From Streptomyces griseoluteus (lineage in GTDB: Bacteria > Actinomycetota > Actinomycetes > Streptomycetales > Streptomycetaceae), in the NCBI GenBank assembly GCA_000717735.1, contig JOBE01000008.1:186001-250000 (forward strand): DNA of 64,000 bases. The letters run 5' to 3'. The notes under the pieces were generated by a model. The model was not told the origin of the DNA, did no database searches, and was given only the letters and a program-made list of their open reading frames with translations. Positions 1 to 7,627 of this stretch are shown here, piece after piece. The translations under genes were made by a program, and so were the position numbers. Every line of letters begins with the position of its first letter. The stretch's first letter is position 1.

Positions 1-139
1 GCGAGGCGTCGACGGACTCGTCCGTGCCGCGCGGTGCGGGGCTGCCGTCGGCGTGCGGGGTCAGTGCGGGGGCGCCGAGCAGGGCTTCGGAACGGGCGTC
101 CCAGGCTCCGGGGCTCGTCGGGGCGGCGGAGCCGCGCAT
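1..139 (-). CDS. partial unknown protein, 5' end only
   Basis: Only the first 46 codons lie in the window; the gene runs off the left edge. The ATG at 139 is preceded by GAAGGAGG, and this Shine-Dalgarno overlaps the TGA stop of the upstream glycosyltransferase gene, so the two are almost certainly cotranscribed and translationally coupled. The visible N-terminus is rich in Ala, Pro, Ser and Asp, with no signal peptide or motif I recognise. Function cannot be assigned from this fragment; the coupling suggests a role with the glycosyltransferase, perhaps in a surface-polysaccharide pathway. Confidence 0.6.
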   Translation of the reverse strand, partial: MRGSAAPTSPGAWDARSEALLGAPALTPHADGSPAPRGTDESVDAS

Positions 140-152
140 GGGGGTGCCTCCT

Positions 153-1847
153 TCAGGCATCGGGGGCTCCCGTCCCCGCGGCCACGGCCTTCTGCGCCCA
201 GCTGCCCGGGACGTGCGCCTCGGCGGGGTGGGCGAAGGGCACGCCGTCCCCGGAGCGGTGGCGCACCGGCGCGTGGGAGAGGAGTTCCAGGTAGATGCCG
301 CGGAACGCGGCGAGGTTCTGTTCGACGGTGAAGAGCTCGAGCGCGCGGGCGCGGGCGGCGGCGCCCAGGCGGTAGCGGCGTTCGGGGTCGCGGAGCAGCG
401 CCAGGCAGGCGTCGGCGAGCGCCCGGGGGTTGCGCGGCGGGACGACGAGGCCGGTGCCGCCGATGATCTCGACGACCGCGCCGACATCGGTCGAGACGGT
501 GGCCCGTGCGCAGAACATCGCCTCGACGAGGCTCGCGGGGAAGCCCTCGACGACGCTGGACAGGACGACGACCGCGCCGGAGGCGTGGACGTCCTCCAGG
601 GTGGGCGCCTCGGGGCCGCCGAGTTCCTCGAAGGTGACCGGGTTCTCGCCGACGGCGTGTGCCCCGGCCGCCTCGTCGGGGAAGAGCTGGGCGGCGAGCC
701 CCTTGCAGTGCGCGAGGTACGCGTCTGATCCCGGGTCCCGTACGGGCACGGCGACGATCCTCAGCCGGGCGTCGGGCTGGCGGGCCCGGATCTCGGCGAA
801 GGCGTGCAGCAGGGCGATGAGGTCCTTGGCGGGTTCGACGCGGCCGACCCAGACGAGGGTGGCGGGGTCGCCGCTCTCCTCGTCCTCGCCGACCTCGGCG
901 AAGCGGTCGGCCGTCATGCCGGGGTGGACGGTGCGGATGCGGGTCCGGTCGGCGCCGCACTTCTCCTGCCAGCGGCGGGTGTGGGCGTTGCCGGGGGTGA
1001 GGAGCTCCGCCTGCCGGTAGACCTCGCCGGCGAGCCGGCCGTGGAGGGCGGCGAGCAGCGTGCGCAGCGGCCCTGAGTAGTCGGTACCGGCGGCCGAGAG
1101 GTAGTGGGAGCGGAGCTGGACGCCGTACTCCGTGACGAGCAGCGGCGTCCCGAAGAAGCGTTTGGCCAGCAGGCCGGGGAGGGCGGTGGTGCCTCCGGCG
1201 GCGGCGTGGCAGAGGTCGACGGCGCCGAGCGCGTCGTCCTCGTACCAGTCGAGGGAGAGGGGGCGCAGGGCGCGTTCCAGGTGCTCGACGAAGGCGAGGT
1301 GGTCGGGGAGCCCCGCGGCGGCGGCGCCCCGGCGGGCACCGGGGGCGCGGCAGGCGGCTTCGAGGGTGCGCACGGCGTCGTCGGAGCGGAGCGCCCCGGA
1401 GAGACCGCCGCGCTCACGGGCGAGGTCGGCGAGCGCGTAGAGCCCGGCGGCGAAGGCGGCCGCGCCGCGGAGCCCGGCTGTGGGGCCGCCTGCGGAGAGC
1501 CCTGCCCCGTCCTCGTCCTCCGTGCAGAGGCCGGTCGCCAGCTGGTGGAAGGCCTCGATGAAGCGGCGCCGCTCGCGGCGGCCGTACGCGCGGCGGGCGG
1601 CGCGGTGGTCGCCGCAGCCGGCCCGCTCGAAGAGCGTCCTGCCGGCCGGGCCCGTGTCGGGGCTGCCGGGGTCCGCGACCCGTGCGACGCGGGCGTTCGA
1701 GGGGAGCGCCGCCGGGGTGCCGGAACCGCCGAGCGCGTACAGGTCGAACTGGTGCTGCCCGAGTCCGTGTACGAGCCGCTCGCACCAGACCCCCGAGTCA
1801 CCGACGGCGTACGGGTAGCCACCCTCCGTGAGCAGTCCGATCCGCAC
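153..1847 (-). CDS. GT4 glycosyltransferase with DUF3492 N-terminus (PelF-like)
   Basis: A 564-aa protein expected to transfer a sugar from a nucleotide donor to a polysaccharide or glycolipid acceptor at the cytoplasmic face. The N-terminal half starts with a short beta strand and a Gly/Tyr-rich loop (LLTEGGYPYAVGDSGVW), as in DUF3492/PelF proteins. The C-terminal half is GT-B fold, with a VWVGRVEPAKD strand near residue 340 and the retaining-GT4 EX7E motif at about E434 and E442 (EGFPASLVE). The ATG at 1847 is the obvious start and there is no signal peptide. The downstream gene is coupled to it. A similar arrangement is used for exopolysaccharide synthesis in other bacteria, but substrate and product cannot be read from sequence. 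Confidence 0.85.
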   Translation of the reverse strand: MRIGLLTEGGYPYAVGDSGVWCERLVHGLGQHQFDLYALGGSGTPAALPSNARVARVADPGSPDTGPAGRTLFERAGCGDHRAARRAYGRRERRRFIEAFHQLATGLCTEDEDGAGLSAGGPTAGLRGAAAFAAGLYALADLARERGGLSGALRSDDAVRTLEAACRAPGARRGAAAAGLPDHLAFVEHLERALRPLSLDWYEDDALGAVDLCHAAAGGTTALPGLLAKRFFGTPLLVTEYGVQLRSHYLSAAGTDYSGPLRTLLAALHGRLAGEVYRQAELLTPGNAHTRRWQEKCGADRTRIRTVHPGMTADRFAEVGEDEESGDPATLVWVGRVEPAKDLIALLHAFAEIRARQPDARLRIVAVPVRDPGSDAYLAHCKGLAAQLFPDEAAGAHAVGENPVTFEELGGPEAPTLEDVHASGAVVVLSSVVEGFPASLVEAMFCARATVSTDVGAVVEIIGGTGLVVPPRNPRALADACLALLRDPERRYRLGAAARARALELFTVEQNLAAFRGIYLELLSHAPVRHRSGDGVPFAHPAEAHVPGSWAQKAVAAGTGAPDA

Positions 1848-1928
1848 GAGTGCACCCCCGATCTCCCTTGACGTCGGCCACCGTTGGTCCGGCGACTCGC
1901 AGCGGGACGAACGTAAGCGGAGAGGGCG

Positions 1929-1960
1929 GTGGTACGACGGACGGTTGTCCGTCGCACCAC
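1929..1960 (-). other. strong inverted repeat between DUF3152 gene and glycosyltransferase
   Basis: Arms 1929-1942 and 1947-1960 are complementary over 14 positions with one A/C mismatch, around a GGTT loop. It lies between two minus-strand genes, about 80 nt upstream of the glycosyltransferase start and about 115 nt after the DUF3152 stop. No T-tract follows, so it could be a Streptomyces-type T-less terminator of the upstream gene or a leader hairpin or operator of the downstream one. Confidence 0.5.
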
Positions 1961-2074
1961 TGGAAGGGGTGAATGCTCGTAACTTTCCCGGCCCGGTCGC
2001 GTTCCGTCGCGCTATGCGCCAGAACGGTCACGCAGGGTCAGGCGACGGCCTGCCCCTGCGGCCGGCACGAGCCC

Positions 2075-3556
2075 TCAACTGCCTGGGTACACCCAGGGGT
2101 TGGGACGGCACTTGATGCCGTCGATGTCCAGGGACTTGGTCTGCTGCTGCATCACGGGGGCGAGCGCGCCGGGCGTACCGCAGATCACGTGGCCGTGGCC
2201 GAGCCGGTGGCCGACCTCGTGGTTGATGAGCATCTGCCGGTACGCGCGCATCGCCTTGGGGCCGAAGGTCTCCGATCCCTGCGCCCAGCGGAACGCGTTG
2301 ATCATCACCCGGTCCGTGGAGGCCGAGTCGCAGGAGACGTTGTCGATCGTGGTGTCGAGCCCGGACTTCCTGCACCAGACGCCGGTGGTGCCCGGGCTGG
2401 CGAGCGTCAGGACGAACTCGGGATCGCCGCTGGAGATGCGCTCGAAGGTCATCGCACCCTGCCCGGCCCAGCTGCGCGGGTCGTTGAGGGTCTTGAAGAC
2501 GGTCTCGGTGAAGAGCGCCTGGTCGAGACCGAGCCCCTTCTCGATGTCGATCCGGTAGCGGACCACGCGCCCCTTGCCGGGCGCCTTCTGGAGGCCCGGC
2601 ACGGCCTCGAAGTCGCCGGAGCCTTTCAGCTTCGGATCGATCGGGAACTGGCGGGTGATCAGCTGCTCGTACGTCGGCGCCGGAGTGGCGACGGGCGCGG
2701 GACTCGTCGGGGTGACCCTCGCGTCGGAGCGGGAGGCGGAGGTGTCGTCCGCGGGCCGCCCGCCTGGCTGCTCGGCGGCCCGGGTGGCGCTCGGGGCCTT
2801 CTCCGGGTCGGTGACCTGTCCGGCGACGACGACGGCGAGGACGGTGGCGACGGCGGCCGCCGCGACACCGGTGAGGGTGCGGCCGAGCCCGCCACGGCCC
2901 GCCGGGACCTCGGCCTCGGCCTCGGTGACGTCCTCACGGCGGGGCCCGGGGATGAACGGCGCCTGCGGGGCGCCCTGTTCGGGTTCGTCGGTACGGGGGG
3001 AGCCGTGCCGTGGCGCGTACTGCCGGGGCCGGGGAGCGGTCCCCTCGTCGTGCTGCGGATGCCCGCCCCGAACGGGGGTCCCGTAGGCGGGGGTGCCGGG
3101 GGTGCCGTGCGCCGGAGTGTCGAAGGCCCCGCCGGCGTATCCGGAGGGCCCGTAGGAGGGGGCGGAAACACCCGGAGCCGGGTTGCCCCGCGGCGGGGCG
3201 CCCTGAGCCGGGTTGCCCCGCGCCGGAGCGCCGTACCTGGGGACGCCGTGCGCGGGCGTCCCGTACGGCTGATTCCCGTTCGGCTGATTCCCGTACGCCT
3301 GTGCCCCGTGCGGCTGTCCCCCGTACGCCGGAGTGCCGTGCGCCGGAGTCCCGTACACGGGGGTTCCGGTCGTGTCCTGGCCCCCGCCGTCCCCGGTCCT
3401 GCGGCGGCGGCCCGTCCCGGAGGCGCGCCCGGCCGGCGGCCCCGGCACCCCCGGCGCTGCCTGCGCCTGTCCGGCCGCCGTCTGTTGCTGCTGCTGTTGC
3501 TGTTGACCGGTGTCGGACACCGAGGGCGCGGCGCCCTTGCGACTATGTCGTCCCAC
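2075..3556 (-). CDS. DUF3152 membrane-anchored protein with metzincin-like zinc motif
   Basis: A protein of about 493 aa. The open frame extends to 3781, but this overlaps the upstream hydrolase. The GTG at 3556 (VGRHSRKG) lies 9 nt beyond the hydrolase stop and matches where related proteins begin. Order: an 8-Gln run at residues 18-25, a Gly/Pro/Tyr tandem-repeat region from about 63 to 130, one membrane helix near 215-240, then an extracytoplasmic DUF3152 domain. Residues 446-456 read HEVGHRLGHGH, an exact HExxHxxGxxH zinc-protease signature, followed 11 residues later by a Pro-Val-Met that could be the Met-turn. This predicts an outward-facing metalloprotease-like domain; activity is inference, as the family is annotated as unknown function. 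Confidence 0.85.
   Translation of the reverse strand: MGRHSRKGAAPSVSDTGQQQQQQQQTAAGQAQAAPGVPGPPAGRASGTGRRRRTGDGGGQDTTGTPVYGTPAHGTPAYGGQPHGAQAYGNQPNGNQPYGTPAHGVPRYGAPARGNPAQGAPPRGNPAPGVSAPSYGPSGYAGGAFDTPAHGTPGTPAYGTPVRGGHPQHDEGTAPRPRQYAPRHGSPRTDEPEQGAPQAPFIPGPRREDVTEAEAEVPAGRGGLGRTLTGVAAAAVATVLAVVVAGQVTDPEKAPSATRAAEQPGGRPADDTSASRSDARVTPTSPAPVATPAPTYEQLITRQFPIDPKLKGSGDFEAVPGLQKAPGKGRVVRYRIDIEKGLGLDQALFTETVFKTLNDPRSWAGQGAMTFERISSGDPEFVLTLASPGTTGVWCRKSGLDTTIDNVSCDSASTDRVMINAFRWAQGSETFGPKAMRAYRQMLINHEVGHRLGHGHVICGTPGALAPVMQQQTKSLDIDGIKCRPNPWVYPGS
3175..3366 (-). repeat. degenerate coding tandem repeats (GTPAYG / GNPAQG type)
   Basis: Inside the DUF3152 gene. The DNA consists of diverged copies of an 18-24 nt unit encoding GTPxYG, GTPAHG, GNQPYG and GAPARG motifs. 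It makes a flexible Gly/Pro linker between the Gln run and the membrane helix. Likely to vary in copy number between strains. Confidence 0.6.
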
Positions 3557-3564
3557 GGCCCGGA

Positions 3565-4533
3565 TCAGCTCCCGCCGTGATCGACGATCAGGTCCCGGGC
3601 GGCCTGGGCGACCGTCTCGGGGTACTCCATCATCGCCACGTGCCCCGCCTCGGGAAGGGTGAGGAGGCGAGAGCCGCGGAAGGCCGCGGCCGCCTTGCGG
3701 GCCGTCCGGTACGAGACGAGCTGGTCGCGTCCGCCGTACACGAGGAGCGTCGGCGCGAGGACCCGTTCCGCCTGCCGCCAAAGCCCGTGCTGGCCTCCGA
3801 GCGTGTACGCGTCGACGATGCCGCGCGAGGAGCGTGCCATGGCGTCCCAGAAGTACGGGAGCTCCAGGCGCCGCTCCATCTCCTCGACGGCGTGCCGGAA
3901 GCCCTCGTCGGTGACCCGGCCCGGGTCGCCGTAACAGAGCGAGAGAACGCCGCGGACCCGCTGTTCGGCCGACCAGTCCTTGGTGAGCTTCGCGAAGAAG
4001 GAGGCGACGCCGGGCACCGCGAGCAGCGCGGTGGGCCAGGCCGTGCGCTGGGCGCGCAGGTCGGGCAGGGCCGGTGAGACGAGGGTGAGGGTGCGGACCA
4101 GGTCCGGCCGGACCGCGGCGACGCGGGTGACGACGGCGCCGCCCAGCGAGTTGCCGAAGAGGTGGACCGGGCCGCGTCCGGTGGAGTCCAGGAGCCGGAT
4201 GACGGCGCGGGCGTGCCCGGTGACCGAGTAGTTGCCGTCGTCGGGCGGCGGCGAGTCGCCGAAGCCCGGCAGGTCGACCGCCTCGCCGTCGACGACGTCC
4301 GCGAGCAGCGGCATCAGGGCGGACCAGTTCTGGGAGGAGCCGCCGAGGCCGTGGACGTACAGCGCGGGCGGCAGAGCGGCCTCGGCGCCCGGCCGGGCAC
4401 GCACGGTGAGGGTCAGCCCGGGCAGCGACACGGAGCGGAGCTCCTCGCCGTCGGCGACCCGTACGGCGCGGGTGGTGCGCGGCGCGGCTGGTGCGGCGGC
4501 GGTCCGGGTTTCCGGCAGCTCGGTCGACGACAT
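3565..4533 (-). CDS. alpha/beta-fold hydrolase
   Basis: A 322-aa cytoplasmic hydrolase. The oxyanion-hole HG is at residues 61-62 (YVHGLGGSSQNW), the nucleophile elbow GNSLGG places Ser129, the acid is in YGGRDQLV, and the catalytic His is in EAGHVAMMEYPE near the C-terminus. The complete triad suggests an active esterase or lyase of the MhpC/BphD type. Substrate unknown. The downstream DUF3152 gene starts 9 nt after its stop, so they probably form one transcript. Its promoter lies in the divergent gap with the small acidic gene at 4661. Confidence 0.85.
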   Translation of the reverse strand: MSSTELPETRTAAAPAAPRTTRAVRVADGEELRSVSLPGLTLTVRARPGAEAALPPALYVHGLGGSSQNWSALMPLLADVVDGEAVDLPGFGDSPPPDDGNYSVTGHARAVIRLLDSTGRGPVHLFGNSLGGAVVTRVAAVRPDLVRTLTLVSPALPDLRAQRTAWPTALLAVPGVASFFAKLTKDWSAEQRVRGVLSLCYGDPGRVTDEGFRHAVEEMERRLELPYFWDAMARSSRGIVDAYTLGGQHGLWRQAERVLAPTLLVYGGRDQLVSYRTARKAAAAFRGSRLLTLPEAGHVAMMEYPETVAQAARDLIVDHGGS

Positions 4534-4660
4534 GGCCGCAATATTACGAGACGATCACGCGCCGACGCGTGTGGGTGCGGTCACAGGTGCGTAATGCGGC
4601 GGGGCGCGAGTGCTCCTAGGCTCGTAGGGAGGGCCACCCGTACCCGCCGGAAGGAACCGC

Positions 4661-4879
4661 ATGACTGTCGATCCGACCGAGCCGGACACGTTCACCGAGG
4701 AAGAAGAGGACGTCGTGCTGGACGAGGAGACCCCGGAGGCCGACGCCGCCGAGCAGCACACCGAACTGCAGCAGCGGGAGGACGAGCCGCTCACCCACGT
4801 CGAGCGCGACTCGGCGAACGAGGCCGACTCGTCCGAACAGGCGCGGGTGGTGGCCCTGGACGAGGACGACTACCGCTGA
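4661..4879 (+). CDS. small highly acidic conserved protein
   Basis: A 72-aa protein with about a third of its residues Asp or Glu, no predicted membrane segment and no cysteine. The start ATG follows GGAAGGAACCGC, a good ribosome site, and a TAGGCT -10-like hexamer lies about 45 nt upstream. The composition suggests a disordered cytoplasmic protein. I recognise it only as a small protein recurrent in this position in Streptomyces. Function unknown. Confidence 0.7.
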   Translation: MTVDPTEPDTFTEEEEDVVLDEETPEADAAEQHTELQQREDEPLTHVERDSANEADSSEQARVVALDEDDYR

Positions 4880-5053
4880 GCGGACGGCTCTCGCCGATAT
4901 TCTCGCCGGTTTGTTCGGTTTAATATTGAATCGACTGTCGACCCGGGCGTCCGGTCCGTGAAATTCTGCGTTCGCACCGCGCACAGCCGGGTTACCCAAA
5001 AGTACGATGGCGGCGCGTGCGACAGCGCGCATGGATCGATTTTGGGAGGCCGC

Positions 5054-5713
5054 GTGAGCGCCATCGAGCAGACAGAGGCAGCACGCCCTCGGGGCACGCG
5101 CCTGCCGCGACGTGCCCGACGGAACCAGCTCCTCGGCGCGGCCCAGGAGGTCTTCGTCGCCCAGGGTTACCACTCCGCCGCGATGGACGACATCGCCGAG
5201 CGGGCGGGCGTCAGCAAGCCGGTGCTCTACCAGCACTTCCCCGGGAAGCTGGAGCTCTACCTGGCCCTGCTCGACCAGCACTGCGAGTCCCTCCTCCTGG
5301 CGGTCCGCACGGCCCTGGCCTCCACCACCGACAACAAGCTGCGGGTCGCGGCCACGATGGACGCCTACTTCGCGTACGTCGAGGACGAGGGCGGCGCCTT
5401 CCGGCTCGTCTTCGAGTCCGACCTGACGAACGAACCGGCCGTACGCGAGCGCGTGGACCGGGTGAGCCTGCAGTGCGCCGAGGCGATCTCGGACGTCATC
5501 GCCGAGGACACCGGCCTGTCCAAGGACGAGTCGATGCTGCTCGCCGTGGGCCTCGGCGGCGTCTCCCAGGTCGTCGCCCGCTACTGGCTGTCCAGCGAGT
5601 CCGCGATCCCCCGCGACAAGGCGGTCGGCCTCCTCACCTCGCTCGCCTGGCGCGGCATCGCGGGCTTCCCGCTGCACGCGGTGGACGGCCAGCTGAGCGC
5701 CGAGGGTCACTGA
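5054..5713 (+). CDS. TetR/AcrR-family transcriptional regulator
   Basis: A 219-aa one-component regulator. The N-terminal helix-turn-helix lies at about residues 25-65, with recognition region SAAMDDIAERAGVSKPVLYQHF. The rest is an all-helical ligand and dimer domain. The open frame extends 32 codons upstream, but the GTG at 5054 is preceded by GGGAGG at the right distance and begins just before the conserved part. Its neighbours (DUF3152 gene, DUF3107, ferritin-like protein, DEAD helicase) match the M. tuberculosis Rv3207c-Rv3211 order, where Rv3208 is the TetR member. An AT-rich stretch at 4905-4935, unusual here, may contain its promoter or own operator. Effector unknown. Confidence 0.88.
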   Translation: MSAIEQTEAARPRGTRLPRRARRNQLLGAAQEVFVAQGYHSAAMDDIAERAGVSKPVLYQHFPGKLELYLALLDQHCESLLLAVRTALASTTDNKLRVAATMDAYFAYVEDEGGAFRLVFESDLTNEPAVRERVDRVSLQCAEAISDVIAEDTGLSKDESMLLAVGLGGVSQVVARYWLSSESAIPRDKAVGLLTSLAWRGIAGFPLHAVDGQLSAEGH

Positions 5714-5840
5714 ACATTCCCGTGGGCTGTTCGCTCCTGGCGTGCGCCGACTGAGCCGTACGCGTCCCCTCACCGGGCTAATGTGTGCAGCGTACGGCGC
5801 GGGGAATCGCGCAACGCTGACCGTTCGGAGGGACATAGCC

Positions 5841-6068
5841 GTGGAGGTCAAGATCGGCGTGCAGCACGCACCCCGGGAGATCGTTCTGGAGAGCGGGCAG
5901 TCCGCCGAGGAGGTGGAGCGCGCCGTCGCCGACGCACTGGCCGGCAAGGCGCAGCTGCTCAGCCTTTCGGACGAGAAGGGCCGCAAGATCCTCATTCCGG
6001 CCGAGAAGATCGCGTACGTGGAGCTCGGCGAGCCCGCCGTTCGCCGCGTGGGTTTCGGCGCGCTCTGA
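5841..6068 (+). CDS. DUF3107 small protein (TB9.4-like)
   Basis: A 75-aa protein beginning VEVKIGVQHAPREI and ending in the conserved IPAEKIAYVELGEP segment, diagnostic of DUF3107 (M. tuberculosis Rv3208A/TB9.4). The GTG at 5841 is chosen because CGGAGG precedes it at ideal spacing; upstream in-frame starts have no ribosome site. The fold is a short alpha/beta protein. It sits directly downstream of the TetR gene, a pairing found across actinobacteria, and is closed by a strong terminator. Biochemical role not established. Confidence 0.85.
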   Translation: MEVKIGVQHAPREIVLESGQSAEEVERAVADALAGKAQLLSLSDEKGRKILIPAEKIAYVELGEPAVRRVGFGAL

Positions 6069-6087
6069 GCCCAGGATCTACGGGAGG

Positions 6088-6123
6088 GGCCCGGTGGACC
6101 GTCATGGTCCACCGGGCCTTTTT
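6088..6123 (+). terminator. Rho-independent terminator after DUF3107
   Basis: A 13-bp perfect stem (6088-6100 with 6106-6118) around GTCAT, followed directly by five T. The most canonical intrinsic terminator in the window. Confidence 0.92.
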
Positions 6124-6270
6124 CGCATACCCGGAAAGGCTCTTGTCCCGCAGGCGCATTGATGCCCGTTCGGCCACGTCAGGGCGATACAGGAGGATTG
6201 CGTTCCGGCCCGCTGGGGTAGGAGGTTCCCGACCGCACCACCCGCCCCGCAGCACCCGCGAGGTGATCCC

Positions 6271-6540
6271 TTGTTGCTGGAAGCCCTCGGTTCCGCCCTG
6301 CTCGGTTTCGCCCTGGCCTGGGTCGCCGTGCAGCGGCTCGCCGACCGCCTCCCCGTCCGGGGCAGAGTCCTCGCCACCGGCACGCTCGGCGGGGTGTTCG
6401 GCGCGCTCGTCACCCACGGGGCCCTGGGGCCCGGCCACTTCCTCGCCACCCTGATCGGCGCGGTGGCGGTGGCGGCCGTCCTGCTGTCGCTGCTGATCCG
6501 CCCGGCGACCCGCCGGCTGCGCCGATCAGCGGCGGTGTGA
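6271..6540 (+). CDS. small two-to-three-helix membrane protein
   Basis: An 89-aa protein. A TTG start at 6271 follows GAGGTGATCCC. Hydrophobic segments span roughly residues 1-20, 37-50 and 55-75 and are Gly/Ala/Leu-rich, with a basic C-terminus (RPATRRLRR) expected in the cytoplasm. No family assigned. It is separated from DUF3107 by the terminator at 6088-6123 and converges with the ferritin-like gene. Confidence 0.65.
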   Translation: MLLEALGSALLGFALAWVAVQRLADRLPVRGRVLATGTLGGVFGALVTHGALGPGHFLATLIGAVAVAAVLLSLLIRPATRRLRRSAAV

Positions 6541-6577
6541 GCGGCGCCGGCCGCCGCTCCGCAACCTTCCGGCGTCG

Positions 6578-7300
6578 TTACGCGGCCAGGCCCAGCGCGG
6601 CCATCCGCTTGGTGTGCGCCTCGGTGATCCGGGAGAACATCCGGCCGACCTCCGCGAGGTCGAAGCCGTCCGCCACACCGCCGACCAGCATGGTCGAGAG
6701 CGCGTCGCGCTCGGCGACCACGCGCTGGGCCTGCGAGAGCGCCTCGCCCATCAGCCTGCGCGCCCACAGCGCGAGCCGTCCGCCGACCCGCGGGTCCGCG
6801 TCGATCGCCGCGCGCACCTTCTCCACGGCGAAGTTGCCGTGGCCGGTGTCGTCGAGCACGGCGAGGACGAGCCCGCGGGTGTCCGAGTCGAGGCGGGCCG
6901 CCACCTCACGGTAGAAGTCACTGGCGATCGAGTCGCCGACGTACGCCTTGACCAGACCCTCCAGCCAGTCGGAGGGCGCGGTCTGGCGGTGGAAGTCGTC
7001 GAGCGCCTTGGCGAACGGCTCCATGGCCGCGGTCGGCTCGGCGTCCACGGCGGCGAGGCGGTCCCGCAGCCGCTCGAAGTGGTGGAACTCGGCCGAGGCC
7101 ATCTTCGCCAGCTCCGCCTTGTCCGCGAGGGTCGGCGCCAGCTTGGCGTCCTCGGCGAGCCGCTCGAAGGCCGCGAGCTCTCCGTAGGCGAGGGCGCCGA
7201 GGAGGTCGATCACGGCGGCGCGGTACTGCGGCTCGGCGGATGCCGCCGCCCAGTCCTTGGCGGCGATCCCGGTGGGCGTGGCGTTGTCAGGCGTCTCCAT
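6578..7300 (-). CDS. ferritin-like fold protein (MiaE-like diiron family)
   Basis: A 240-aa helical protein. Carboxylate/His pairs consistent with a diiron four-helix bundle are visible: YGELAAFERL, then EFHHFERL, then DSIASDFYREV, then DDTGHGNF. It belongs to the ferritin-like group that includes the tRNA hydroxylase MiaE, but that specific reaction is not proven here. The ATG at 7300 (METPDN) is preferred; a GTG three codons upstream at 7309 is possible, and neither has a clear ribosome site. It is divergent from the DEAD helicase, as in the equivalent mycobacterial order (Rv3210c/Rv3211). Confidence 0.8.
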   Translation of the reverse strand: METPDNATPTGIAAKDWAAASAEPQYRAAVIDLLGALAYGELAAFERLAEDAKLAPTLADKAELAKMASAEFHHFERLRDRLAAVDAEPTAAMEPFAKALDDFHRQTAPSDWLEGLVKAYVGDSIASDFYREVAARLDSDTRGLVLAVLDDTGHGNFAVEKVRAAIDADPRVGGRLALWARRLMGEALSQAQRVVAERDALSTMLVGGVADGFDLAEVGRMFSRITEAHTKRMAALGLAA

Positions 7301-7627
7301 GAACCGCACAATAGCCCGCTCGGCCTCCGCGGAAGGCGCTGGTCAGCCAGTGTGACCGTGCCCTCATCGCCATTTCTCCCAACACGCATGCGCGATTCCG
7401 GGGTACAGTGATAAAGCGCCTGCTGAGTATGCGGACATGCTTTCGCACGTTCGGACGTGTTCAGCGGGCCGACTCATGAATGAGGATGCCCGGTCGGTGG
7501 CCCGATCGGCTCCGGCCCGACAGCCCTTCCGGCGGACCCGCGGAAGGGTCACCCTCAGCGGTACGACGCTCGAGCGACGGCAGTGGTCCCGTGCCACCCG
7601 GCAGTGATCTCCACGATCCCACCGGAA
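7301..7627 (+). promoter_or_regulatory. intergenic region and probable long leader of the DEAD-box helicase
   Basis: About 330-390 nt without a convincing gene. A TACAGT -10-like hexamer is at 7404-7409. A hairpin with perfect 8-bp arms lies at 7524-7531 and 7541-7548. If transcription starts near 7416, the untranslated leader would be over 200 nt, reminiscent of the long leaders of bacterial RNA-helicase genes. No -35 element is clear. Confidence 0.4.
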
